A stretch of DNA of 64,000 bases from Roseobacter sinensis (GTDB taxonomy: Bacteria > Pseudomonadota > Alphaproteobacteria > Rhodobacterales > Rhodobacteraceae). The notes beneath the pieces were generated by a model. That model was given only the letters and a program-made list of their open reading frames with translations. It searched no databases and was not told the origin of the DNA. Location of the stretch: the NCBI RefSeq assembly GCF_025755255.1, contig NZ_JALIEB010000002.1, positions 287,282 to 351,281 of the forward strand. The letters run 5' to 3'. Positions 24,944-32,364 of this stretch are shown here, one piece after another; position 1 is the stretch's first letter; every line of letters starts with the position of its first letter. The position numbers were made by a program, and so were the translations under genes.

Positions 24944-25486
24944 CTATTTCCGTCGCCGATGTTCATCCAGACGCGGAAAAATCTCCACAAAGTTGCACGG
25001 ACGGTGCCGATAATCGAGCTGCCGGGCGAGAATCTCATCCCACGCGTCCTTGCAGGCACCCGGGCTGCCCGGCAACGCAAAGAGGTACGTGCCATTGGCG
25101 ACCCCGCCCGTTGCCCGGCTTTGAACCGCACTGGTGCCGATCTTCTGCATCGAAACCATGGTGAAGACGGTCCCGAAGGCATCGATCTCCTTTTCGTAGA
25201 CGTCCCGATGCGCCTCGACCGTCACGTCGCGCCCGGTCAGCCCCGTGCCGCCGGTCGAGAGCACCACGTCAACGCCTGAATCCTTGCACCAGGCGCGCAG
25301 CTGCGCCGCAATCTGCGTCCGCTCGTCCGGCAGGATACGCCGGTCGGCCAGCTCGTGCCCGGCCTCGAGCAGCCGCTGCACCAGCACATCACCCGAGCGG
25401 TCTTCGGCGAGGCTGCGGCTGTCCGAGACCGTCAAAACGGCGATGCGCACAGGGATGAACTCGATACTCTCGTCAATGCGGCTCAT
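24944..25486 (-). CDS. moaB: Molybdenum cofactor biosynthesis protein B
   Basis: MoaB/MogA-type proteins adenylylate molybdopterin before MoeA inserts molybdate. The 180-residue protein shows VRIAVLTVSDSRSLAEDRSG, the substrate loop LSTGGTGLTGRDVTVEA and FALPGSPGACKDAWDEIL, all characteristic. Start at 25486 (MSRIDESIEF) is the family beginning; the longer frame to 25600 lies in the upstream gene. Only one base separates it from the lysE-type gene stop. It supplies a step needed by the separate moeA/mobAB operon at 7.8-11.9 kb. Confidence 0.95.
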   Translation of the reverse strand: MSRIDESIEFIPVRIAVLTVSDSRSLAEDRSGDVLVQRLLEAGHELADRRILPDERTQIAAQLRAWCKDSGVDVVLSTGGTGLTGRDVTVEAHRDVYEKEIDAFGTVFTMVSMQKIGTSAVQSRATGGVANGTYLFALPGSPGACKDAWDEILARQLDYRHRPCNFVEIFPRLDEHRRRK

Positions 25487-25487
25487 G

Positions 25488-26099
25488 TCAGGCTTTCTCC
25501 AAGACGGCGAGGCGTGCGGCCAAGGCAGCGAAGATGCCTGCAGTGAGATAGTCCAGTATCCGGCTGCCCCGGGCCAGCCGCTGGCCTGCGGAGCCCGCAA
25601 AGACGCCGACGAGCCCGTTGATCACGAAGCCACCGATACCAATCACAGCCCCGAACACCAGGAATTGTCCGAGCACCGATCCCGCCTCGGGCCGCACGAA
25701 CTGCGGCACGAAGGCCAGCACGAAGAGGATCACCTTCGGGTTCGTCAGGTTGACCAGAAGACCGGACCGGAATGCATCTCGCGCCGCTCCTTTCGGCGGC
25801 GCATCGGCTGGCGGGGCGGCGCGCAGTGCCTGCCAGGCGAGCCAGAGCAGATAGCCCACTCCGATCCATCGGATCACATCGAAGGCCCAGGGCACCGAGG
25901 CCACCAGCGCGCTCAGACCCAGCCCCGCCATCGCCACATGGATCATCCCGCCGGTGGCGATCCCCGCGCTTGCCAGCCAGGCCGCCTTGGGGCCAGCCCG
26001 CAGGCCCTGCCCAAGGCAGAACATCATGTCCGCCCCCGGCGTGAGGTTCAGCGCAAGCGCGGCCGGGATGAAGGCTGCAAGGACAATCGGATCAACCAT
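25488..26099 (-). CDS. LysE-family amino acid/metabolite exporter
   Basis: This is a 203-residue protein with about six membrane helices. The N-terminal ALNLTPGADMMFCLGQGLRAG is the family signature (NxTPGP-like), and FRSGLLVNLTNPKVILFVLAFVPQF, the second conserved block, is present. LysE/RhtB proteins export amino acids such as lysine, homoserine or threonine; the substrate here is not deducible. The ATG overlaps the uracil-DNA glycosylase gene by 8 bases, and moaB follows after one base. Confidence 0.92.
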   Translation of the reverse strand: MVDPIVLAAFIPAALALNLTPGADMMFCLGQGLRAGPKAAWLASAGIATGGMIHVAMAGLGLSALVASVPWAFDVIRWIGVGYLLWLAWQALRAAPPADAPPKGAARDAFRSGLLVNLTNPKVILFVLAFVPQFVRPEAGSVLGQFLVFGAVIGIGGFVINGLVGVFAGSAGQRLARGSRILDYLTAGIFAALAARLAVLEKA

Positions 26100-26868
26100 C
26101 GGACAGCCGCGCCTTCAGGCTCAGGAGATCGGCCCATGCCTCGCGCTTGGCCGCCGGCTGGCGCAGCAGGTAGGCCGGGTGGAACATCGGCAGCGCCGGC
26201 AGGCCGCAGGCGTCCGTCCATATCCCGCGCAGCCGCGTGATGCCGCGCTTGCCCAGGAGCGCCTGCGCGCTGATGTTGCCCATGATTACGAGAACCTTTG
26301 GCTGTGCCAGCGCGATGTGCCGCTGCAGGAAGGGCCGCATCATGGCGATCTCCTCGGGCTGCGGGTCGCGATTCTGCGGCGGGCGCCAGGGCAGCACGTT
26401 GGTGATGTAGACCGGTGCGGCCTGATCGGCGCGGCCCATGTCGATGGCCGCCAGCATCCGGTCAAGAAGCTGACCCGCACGCCCCACAAACGGCCGCCCC
26501 TCACGGTCCTCGTCGCGGCCGGGCGCCTCGCCGACGATCATCACGGGCGCACCGGGGATGCCGTCTGAGAACACCAGAGTCCGCGCTCCGCGTTTCAACC
26601 CGCAATGCTCGAAACCGGCCAGCGCCGTCTGCAACTCGTCCAGATCCGCAGCAGCTGCGGCCAGCTCCTCGGCCTCCACAACGGGATCGACTGGTGTCGC
26701 AACCGCAGGAGCCGCTGGCGGCTGCGCCGGTGCGGCCGGCTTCGGCGCCGTCAGCCGCTCGGGCAGTTCGTAGCAATTGACCGGCGCGTCACAGATCGCC
26801 TCGGTCGCGCCCAACTCGACCTGCCACTCCAGAAGCGCCAGTGCGTGATGAAATTCGGATGATTCCAT
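26092..26868 (-). CDS. Uracil-DNA glycosylase, family 4-like, lacking most Fe-S cysteines
   Basis: The enzyme removes uracil from DNA. The 258-residue protein has an Ala/Pro-rich N-terminal extension (about residues 40-70), then the catalytic core: motif [36 protein letters not shown] and motif [12 protein letters not shown]. Family-4 enzymes carry four cysteines for a 4Fe-4S cluster. Here one remains in FEHCGL, while the usual Cys before RPP is Trp and the usual Cys after PEEI is Met. It therefore probably has no cluster, as in other alphaproteobacterial members. It is first in the udg-lysE-moaB unit and diverges from pyrB. Confidence 0.9.
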   Translation of the reverse strand: MESSEFHHALALLEWQVELGATEAICDAPVNCYELPERLTAPKPAAPAQPPAAPAVATPVDPVVEAEELAAAAADLDELQTALAGFEHCGLKRGARTLVFSDGIPGAPVMIVGEAPGRDEDREGRPFVGRAGQLLDRMLAAIDMGRADQAAPVYITNVLPWRPPQNRDPQPEEIAMMRPFLQRHIALAQPKVLVIMGNISAQALLGKRGITRLRGIWTDACGLPALPMFHPAYLLRQPAAKREAWADLLSLKARLSDG

Positions 26869-26975
26869 GGCCGCAGCCTACGACGTTGCCTGGCCGAGAT
26901 GAACCGCTATCCGACCCGCTTGCCCGTCCGCCATGCGCTGCCTATAACGCAGGAAATCACGATGAGCTGCAGCCC

Positions 26976-27923
26976 ATGAGTTTTCCGCACCGCCACCTGC
27001 TTGGGATCGAAGCCCTGCGCCCGGAGGAGATCGCATCGGTGCTGGATCTGGCGGACCGCTACGCAGCCCTCAACCGCCAGCCCGACAAGCATGGCCATGC
27101 GCTCGCCGGGCTCACCCAGATCAACATGTTCTTCGAGAACTCCACCCGCACGCAGGCGAGCTTCGAGATCGCGGGCAAGCGGCTCGGGGCGGATGTGATG
27201 AACATGGCGATGCAGGCGAGCTCGGTGAAAAAGGGTGAGACGCTGATCGACACGGCGCTCACGCTCAACGCCATGCACCCCGATCTGTTGGTCGTGCGCC
27301 ACCCGCAGTCGGGCGCCGTCGATCTGCTGGCCCAGAAGGTGAACTGCGCGGTGCTGAACGCGGGCGACGGGCGGCACGAACACCCCACCCAAGCCCTGCT
27401 CGATGCGTTGACGATCCGGCGCGCCAAGGGGCGGCTGCACCGGCTGTCGATCGCGATTTGCGGGGATATCGCGCACAGCCGCGTGGCGCGCTCGAACATC
27501 CTTCTACTGGGCAAGATGGAGAACCGCCTGCGCCTCATCGGCCCGCCGACACTCCTGCCCTCGGGCATCGCCGAATTCGGCGTGGAGGTCTTCGAGAACA
27601 TGGCCGAGGGGCTCAAAGACGTCGACGTGGTGATGATGCTCCGCTTGCAAAAGGAACGCATGGACGGCGGGTTTATCCCCAGCGAACGCGAGTACTACCA
27701 CCGGTTTGGCTTAGATGCCGAGAAGTTATCCCATGCCAAGCCCGATGCCATCGTGATGCATCCCGGGCCTATGAATCGCGGCGTGGAAATCGACGGCACG
27801 CTCGCCGATGACATCAACCGCAGCGTCATTCAGGACCAGGTCGAGATGGGCGTCGCCGTGCGTATGGCGGCGATGGACCTGCTCGCCCAGAACCTCAAGC
27901 TGACGCGGGCCGAACCCGCATGA
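26976..27923 (+). CDS. pyrB: Aspartate carbamoyltransferase catalytic subunit
   Basis: PyrB condenses aspartate and carbamoyl phosphate in pyrimidine synthesis. The 315-residue protein has the carbamoyl-phosphate motif [13 protein letters not shown], the catalytic [25 protein letters not shown] and the C-terminal [15 protein letters not shown] at 26976 is preferred; the upstream in-frame start at 26841 lies within the udg promoter and coding region. No regulatory pyrI follows. It overlaps the next gene by 4 bases and heads an operon that contains a degenerate dihydroorotase, the arrangement known for the Pseudomonas pyrB-pyrC' complex. Confidence 0.97.
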   Translation: MSFPHRHLLGIEALRPEEIASVLDLADRYAALNRQPDKHGHALAGLTQINMFFENSTRTQASFEIAGKRLGADVMNMAMQASSVKKGETLIDTALTLNAMHPDLLVVRHPQSGAVDLLAQKVNCAVLNAGDGRHEHPTQALLDALTIRRAKGRLHRLSIAICGDIAHSRVARSNILLLGKMENRLRLIGPPTLLPSGIAEFGVEVFENMAEGLKDVDVVMMLRLQKERMDGGFIPSEREYYHRFGLDAEKLSHAKPDAIVMHPGPMNRGVEIDGTLADDINRSVIQDQVEMGVAVRMAAMDLLAQNLKLTRAEPA

Positions 27924-28465
27924 GTACCACCATCGAGATCCCTCCGAACGAGCGCGGGGTGATCCGCGTCTTCGCGATCAACGCGCCGCCCGATGAGATC
28001 AAGGATCAGCTGGCGTCCATGCCAAAGCCGGACCTTGCACGCCAGTTGCTGAACAGTCCCCATCTCGACACCACCAGCGTCGAGATCTTCCCAGTCAGCG
28101 ATCTGACCGGTATGGGGCTGACTGCCTACCTCACCGAAGGCTACGCGGTCGAGGAAAATGCGCTCGCCACCGACCGCGCCAAGCTCGATGCGCTCGCCGG
28201 CTACGTGCTGCTGCTCTTTTCGGAAAGCTTCAAGGGCGCCAGTGCCACGCTCAGCCCGAGTGCCGAACTCACGCTCATCGGCAGCTACCGCGAGTACCGA
28301 CCCGCGGCAGGCGGCCCTACCATCGACGCGGAAAGCGCCAGACCCTATAGCGGGACCCCGCAGATGACGCCCAATGTCCCGGCGCGGGGGCCGGCGGGCA
28401 GCGCCATGGTGGTGCTCGCGATCATCGTGCTGATCGGGCTGGGCCTCTGGTGGCTTCTCACATGA
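27920..28465 (+). CDS. Hypothetical protein with C-terminal membrane anchor
   Basis: This 181-residue protein has a soluble domain at residues 1-125 (begins [21 protein letters not shown]; includes [16 protein letters not shown] and [12 protein letters not shown]), a Pro/Ala-rich linker and one C-terminal membrane helix (about 160-180, [18 protein letters not shown]). That is a tail-anchored layout with the soluble part probably cytoplasmic. I do not recognise the family. It overlaps pyrB by 4 bases and precedes a 33-codon membrane gene and pyrC', so its expression is tied to pyrimidine synthesis. Confidence 0.8.
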   Translation: MSTTIEIPPNERGVIRVFAINAPPDEIKDQLASMPKPDLARQLLNSPHLDTTSVEIFPVSDLTGMGLTAYLTEGYAVEENALATDRAKLDALAGYVLLLFSESFKGASATLSPSAELTLIGSYREYRPAAGGPTIDAESARPYSGTPQMTPNVPARGPAGSAMVVLAIIVLIGLGLWWLLT

Positions 28466-28484
28466 CGACAAAGGCGCAAGAGAG

Positions 28485-28586
28485 ATGAAAGAACCCAAAG
28501 ACCCCAAGATGTCCGGCCGCATCGCGATGATCGCCCTGCTGGTCGCCTTCGGCGTTGTCGGCCTGATGATCTGGGTCGGCGCGTGA
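28485..28586 (+). CDS. 33-residue single-span membrane protein
   Basis: This short reading frame starts MKEPKDPKMSGR and has one hydrophobic helix, IAMIALLVAFGVVGLMIWVGA, to its end. AAGAGAG, a purine-rich ribosome site, immediately precedes the ATG. Its TGA overlaps the GTG start of pyrC' (GTGA), which points to translational coupling and supports it being real. The charged start followed by a helix gives a tidy membrane topology. Function unknown. Confidence 0.7.
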   Translation: MKEPKDPKMSGRIAMIALLVAFGVVGLMIWVGA

Positions 28587-29866
28587 GCAAGCTGACCTTC
28601 CTCAACGCGCGGCTGGTCGACCCTGAAAAGGACGAGATCGTGATCGGCGGCCTCGTGGCCGAGGACGGGCGCATCACCAGGCATCTACCGAAGGATGCGC
28701 CACGGCTCACGTCCGGCAGAGTGATCGATTGCGGGATGAAATACCTCGCCCCTGGCCTCGTGGACCTCGGCGTGAAGGTCTGCGAGCCGGGCGAACGGCA
28801 CAAGGAGAGCTACCGCTCCGCGGGCCTCGCGGCGGCGGCCGGCGGTGTGACCACGATGATCACCCGCCCGGACACCGACCCCGCCATCGACAGCCCCGAA
28901 ACGCTCGAATTCGTCGCGCGGCGCGCAAGCGAGGCCACCCCGGTCAACGTGCTGCCCATGACCGCGTTGACCAAGGGGCGGCAGGGGCGCGAGATGACCG
29001 AGATCGGCTTCCTGATGGACGCGGGCGCCGTCGCCTTCACCGATTGCGACCGCGTGATCACCGACACCAAGGTGTTCAGCCGGGCGCTCACCTATGCGGC
29101 TGGTCTCGGCGCGCTGGTTGTCGCGCATCCGCAGGAGCCGGGTCTGAGCAAAGGTGCCGCCGCGACCTCGGGCAAATTCGCCTCACTGCGCGGCCTGCCC
29201 GCCGTTTCGCCTATGGCCGAGCGCATGGGCCTCGACCGCGATATCGCGCTGGTGGAGATGACCGGCGCGCGCTACCACGCCGACCAGATCACCTGCGCCC
29301 GTGCCTTGCCTGCGCTGGCACGCGCCAAGGCAAACGGGCTTGATCTCACCGCGGGCACGTCGATCCACCACCTAACGTTGAATGCGCTCGATGTGGCCGA
29401 CTATCGCACTTTCTTCAAACTGAAGCCCCCTTTGCGCGACGAGCAGGACCGGCTCGCCGTAGCCGAGGCGGTGAAGTCGGGGCTGATCGACGTGATCAGC
29501 TCCATGCACACGCCGCAGGACGAGGAGAGCAAGCGGCTGCCCTTCGAGGAAGCAGCCTCTGGCGCGGTGGCGCTCGAAACCCTGCTGCCAGCGGCCATGC
29601 GCCTATATCATGCGGACCTTATACCCCTCCCGACCCTGTGGCGTGCGATGTCGTTCAACCCGGCCAAACGCCTTGGGCTTGCCTGCGGGCGGCTGAGCGT
29701 CGGCGCGCCCGCCGATCTGGTGCTTTTCGATCCCGACGCGCCCTTCCTGATGGACCGCAGCACCCTGCGATCGAAATCGCAGAACACCCCCTTCGACGGC
29801 GCCCGGATGCAGGGCAAGGTGCTCTCCACCTTCGTCGGCGGCACCTGCGTTTACGAGAGAAACTGA
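28583..29866 (+). CDS. pyrC: Dihydroorotase-like protein lacking metal-site residues (PyrC')
   Basis: The 427-residue protein is collinear with dihydroorotases of the amidohydrolase superfamily, but its metal ligands are altered. The usual DxHxH after PGLVD reads DLGVKVCEPGE. The position usually HCED reads AHPQEPG. The loop usually TDHAPH reads SSMHTPQ. GTSIHHLTL and GAVALETLLP keep the family pattern. It is therefore probably catalytically inactive and structural, as in the Pseudomonas PyrC' partner of aspartate carbamoyltransferase. GTG start at 28583 overlaps the 33-codon gene; plsY overlaps the stop. A true dihydroorotase should exist elsewhere in the genome. Confidence 0.9.
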   Translation: MSKLTFLNARLVDPEKDEIVIGGLVAEDGRITRHLPKDAPRLTSGRVIDCGMKYLAPGLVDLGVKVCEPGERHKESYRSAGLAAAAGGVTTMITRPDTDPAIDSPETLEFVARRASEATPVNVLPMTALTKGRQGREMTEIGFLMDAGAVAFTDCDRVITDTKVFSRALTYAAGLGALVVAHPQEPGLSKGAAATSGKFASLRGLPAVSPMAERMGLDRDIALVEMTGARYHADQITCARALPALARAKANGLDLTAGTSIHHLTLNALDVADYRTFFKLKPPLRDEQDRLAVAEAVKSGLIDVISSMHTPQDEESKRLPFEEAASGAVALETLLPAAMRLYHADLIPLPTLWRAMSFNPAKRLGLACGRLSVGAPADLVLFDPDAPFLMDRSTLRSKSQNTPFDGARMQGKVLSTFVGGTCVYERN

Positions 29867-30474
29867 TGCCCACGCTCGAGCACGCCGCCCCGCTTCTCGC
29901 CTTCTGGGCCGTCCTCGGCTATCTGCTGGGCTCCATACCCTTTGGTATGGTGCTGGCGCGCGTGATGGGCCTCGGCAATCTGCGCGAGATCGGCTCGGGC
30001 AACATCGGGGCCACCAACGTGCTGCGCACGGGCAACAAGACCGCCGCGGCGCTGACGCTGCTGCTCGACGGCGGCAAGGGGGCCGTCGCAGTGCTGCTCG
30101 CCCGCGCCTTCGGCGGCGAGGACACCGCCCAGATCGCGGGGCTGATGGCGATGCTTGGCCACTGCTACCCCATCTGGCTGCGCTTCAAGGGCGGCAAGGG
30201 CGTGGCCACCTTCCTCGGCATCGTGCTCGCGCTGGCCTGGCCCGTCGGGGTCGGCTGCTGCCTCGCCTGGCTCGCCGGTGCCGCCACCTCGCGCATCTCG
30301 TCGATGGGCGCGCTCTTTGCGGCCGCGGCCAGCAGCCCGCTCATGGTCTTCACCGGCCACGCAGAGGGGCTGATCCTCGGCATCGTCCTCACCCTTCTGG
30401 TGTTCTGGCGCCACCGGGCAAACATCGCCCGCCTGCGCGCCGGCACGGAGCCAAAGATTGGCGGAAAATCCTGA
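29866..30474 (+). CDS. plsY: Glycerol-3-phosphate acyltransferase PlsY
   Basis: PlsY acylates glycerol-3-phosphate from acyl-phosphate, the first membrane phospholipid step. The 202-residue integral membrane protein has all three conserved blocks: LLGSIPFGMVLAR; GSGNIGATNVLRTGNK; and LRFKGGKGVATFLG. Its ATG shares a base with the pyrC' stop (TGATG), so pyrimidine and lipid genes are coupled in one transcript. The frame upstream of 29866 belongs to the shadow of pyrC'. Tandem GC-rich hairpins follow about 70 bases after the stop. Confidence 0.96.
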   Translation: MPTLEHAAPLLAFWAVLGYLLGSIPFGMVLARVMGLGNLREIGSGNIGATNVLRTGNKTAAALTLLLDGGKGAVAVLLARAFGGEDTAQIAGLMAMLGHCYPIWLRFKGGKGVATFLGIVLALAWPVGVGCCLAWLAGAATSRISSMGALFAAAASSPLMVFTGHAEGLILGIVLTLLVFWRHRANIARLRAGTEPKIGGKS

Positions 30475-30540
30475 GAGCCTCTCCCCCGAACAAGTCGCCA
30501 CTCGGCCAGGGGCGCGCCTGAGGCATCGCATCCCGCCTCC

Positions 30541-30592
30541 TGCCCGGCGGCACCGCCGGGCAGCGCCCGCCCGCCCCCCGGGCGGGCGCTGC
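30541..30592. terminator. Tandem GC-rich hairpins between plsY and ectC
   Basis: A first hairpin has perfect 9-base arms (TGCCCGGCG, 30541-30549, and CGCCGGGCA, 30554-30562). A second has perfect 14-base arms (30560-30573 and 30579-30592) with a 5-base C loop. They share three bases, so only one can fully form at once. No T-run follows on either strand. They lie in a convergent junction and probably serve as bidirectional termination or 3'-end protection structures. Confidence 0.6.
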
Positions 30593-30708
30593 CCTCAGGG
30601 TCATGTGGAAACCGAGCAGACATGCCGTGCAGTGCGGTATGAGCAGGTTCGGTCCGTGGTCATTGACCCACGTCCGGCGCAGATCCTCGGGCCAGAGCGC
30701 CTGCGACG

Positions 30709-31095
30709 TCAGGACGGCGCATAGCTGCCATCGGGGTCGTGCACCTCGTCTCCCTGCAAAGCCGGCGAGAAGACGCAGATCAGATGCAGCGGCGCGGCGC
30801 CAATCACCCGCAACTCGTGACGATCATGCGCATCGGGTGCATAGAGCACACCGGGTTCGATCCGGTGCACCGCGCCGCTATCCACTTCGGTGACCTCCCC
30901 GGCCCCGCCGATGCAATAACACGCCTCGATATGGTGCTTGTAGTGCAGGCGCAGCACAGCCCCCGGCATCACCTTCGTCTCGGTCATCGAAAACCCCATG
31001 CCATCGCTCTTGACCAGCAGCCGCAGGCTGGTCCACCCCGGCCCCTCGGCATCTCGGACCGTGCCCTGCAGATCTGTCTTTCGCGTCACGATCAT
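30709..31095 (-). CDS. ectC: L-ectoine synthase (solitary)
   Basis: EctC cyclises N-gamma-acetyldiaminobutyrate to the compatible solute ectoine in an iron-dependent reaction. The 128-residue cupin starts MIVTRKTDLQGT and matches the family throughout: WTSLRLLVKSDGMGFS, HYKHHIEACYCIGGAGE (metal-ligand Glu) and LYAPDAHDRHELR (ligand Tyr and His), ending GDEVHDPDGSYAPS. ATG at 31095 has GAGGTGCG just upstream. The longer frame to 32184 is antisense to the next gene. No ectA, ectB or ectoine-linked aspartokinase is nearby, so this is a solitary ectC, diverging from an aldo/keto reductase. Confidence 0.94.
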   Translation of the reverse strand: MIVTRKTDLQGTVRDAEGPGWTSLRLLVKSDGMGFSMTETKVMPGAVLRLHYKHHIEACYCIGGAGEVTEVDSGAVHRIEPGVLYAPDAHDRHELRVIGAAPLHLICVFSPALQGDEVHDPDGSYAPS

Positions 31096-31167
31096 GCGCA
31101 CCTCCTCGCAGCTTGCGTTCGTTATTGAGTGTTGCATGGCTGCGCCCGCCATGCCACTTCTGACCGC

Positions 31168-32106
31168 ATGACACAGCCGCTGACCAGCCCTGATGGCACC
31201 CCCGCCAGCCGCCTTGCCTTTGGCACCATGCAGTTCGGCGGCCGCGCCGACGCCGCCGCCTCGCGCGCCATGTTTGACGCCTGCATCGCCGCCGGGATCA
31301 CCCATTTCGACACCGCACATGTTTACACTAACGGCGCGTCGGAGGAACTGCTGGGTGCCATGCTCGGGCAGCACCGTGACCGCCTGATCATCGCGACCAA
31401 GGCCGCCTATACCGGCGGTGGGTCGAAAAGGAATATCCACGACAGCTTTGCTATCTCGCGTAAGCGGCTGAGCATGGATATGGTCGATGTCCTCTACATG
31501 CACCGGTTCGATCCAGACACCGACCTGCACGAAAGCATGGAGGCGATGGCCGAGCTCAAGGCTCAAGGCCTCATCCGCTATGTCGGTGTGTCGAACTTCG
31601 CCGCCTGGCAAGTGGTCAAGGCCATCGGCATCGCTGCCAAGTTCGACATCACCATCGACATCCTGCAGCCCATGTACAACTTGGTGAAGCGCCAGGCCGA
31701 GGTGGAAATCCTGCCCATGTGCGCCGATCAGGGCGTGGCCTGCGCGCCCTACTCGCCTCTGGGCGGCGGGCTGCTGACCGGCAAATACAGCGGCGGCGGC
31801 GCCGGGCGGCTGACGGAAGACGACCGCTACGCCGCGCGCTATGGGCAGGGCTGGATGCACGCGGCTGCGCAAGGCCTCAGCACGATCGCTGAGGAGATCG
31901 GCGCTGACCCGGCCACGCTCGCCGTCGCCTGGGCCGCGGCCCATCCCATGGGGCCCACGCCGATCATCTCCGCCCGCTCGGCGGAGCAGCTTGCGCCCTC
32001 GCTCGACGCACTCAGCTACGAGATGAGCCCCGAGCTTTACGCCCGGCTCGCAGCGCTCAGCCCGACCCCGCCACCGGCCACCGACCGCCTCGAAGAGCAG
32101 GTCTGA
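31168..32106 (+). CDS. Aldo/keto reductase
   Basis: This 312-residue NAD(P)H-dependent oxidoreductase is predicted to be a TIM barrel. The catalytic tetrad is visible: Asp and Tyr in THFDTAHVYTNGASEE, Lys in LIIATKAAY and His in VLYMHRFDPDTD. The cofactor end has YSPLGGGLLTGKY and a C-terminal PIISARSAEQLAPSLDAL. The substrate is unknown. ATG at 31168 gives MTQPLTSPDGTPASRLAFGTM, a good family start; 72 bases separate it from the divergent ectC start. Confidence 0.92.
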   Translation: MTQPLTSPDGTPASRLAFGTMQFGGRADAAASRAMFDACIAAGITHFDTAHVYTNGASEELLGAMLGQHRDRLIIATKAAYTGGGSKRNIHDSFAISRKRLSMDMVDVLYMHRFDPDTDLHESMEAMAELKAQGLIRYVGVSNFAAWQVVKAIGIAAKFDITIDILQPMYNLVKRQAEVEILPMCADQGVACAPYSPLGGGLLTGKYSGGGAGRLTEDDRYAARYGQGWMHAAAQGLSTIAEEIGADPATLAVAWAAAHPMGPTPIISARSAEQLAPSLDALSYEMSPELYARLAALSPTPPPATDRLEEQV

Positions 32107-32182
32107 GACCCCCAAGGGCGTAGCGGCAGGCTGGACGCCGACGCCGCGCGCGCTATGTCCTGCGATGTCAGAGCAATGCAAC

Positions 32183-32205
32183 ACTTGATCGCGTCAAGTT
32201 ATACT
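32183..32205 (+). promoter_or_regulatory. Palindrome with candidate -10 upstream of the repeat-protein gene
   Basis: ACTTGA-TCGCG-TCAAGT (32183-32199) is a perfect 6+6 palindrome abutting TATACT (32200-32205), a plausible -10. It lies about 160 bases before the ATG of the tandem-repeat protein. No good -35 is seen, as for an activator-dependent promoter. The rest of the 258-base gap 32107-32364 holds nothing else I can support apart from AGGAGG before the ATG. Confidence 0.35.
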
Positions 32206-32364
32206 GACATTATTGAACCAGCTTTTCCCCTGTGGCTTGGCAAGAAAAAACGGGTGAAAAGATCGTTTCAGTCAAGCCACTGGTTTTCCCAGTCGCCGTG
32301 CACAATTGGTCGATTCAGCGCTGATCCTCGATGGATCCAGTGAGGCCGACAGACAGGAGGGACC

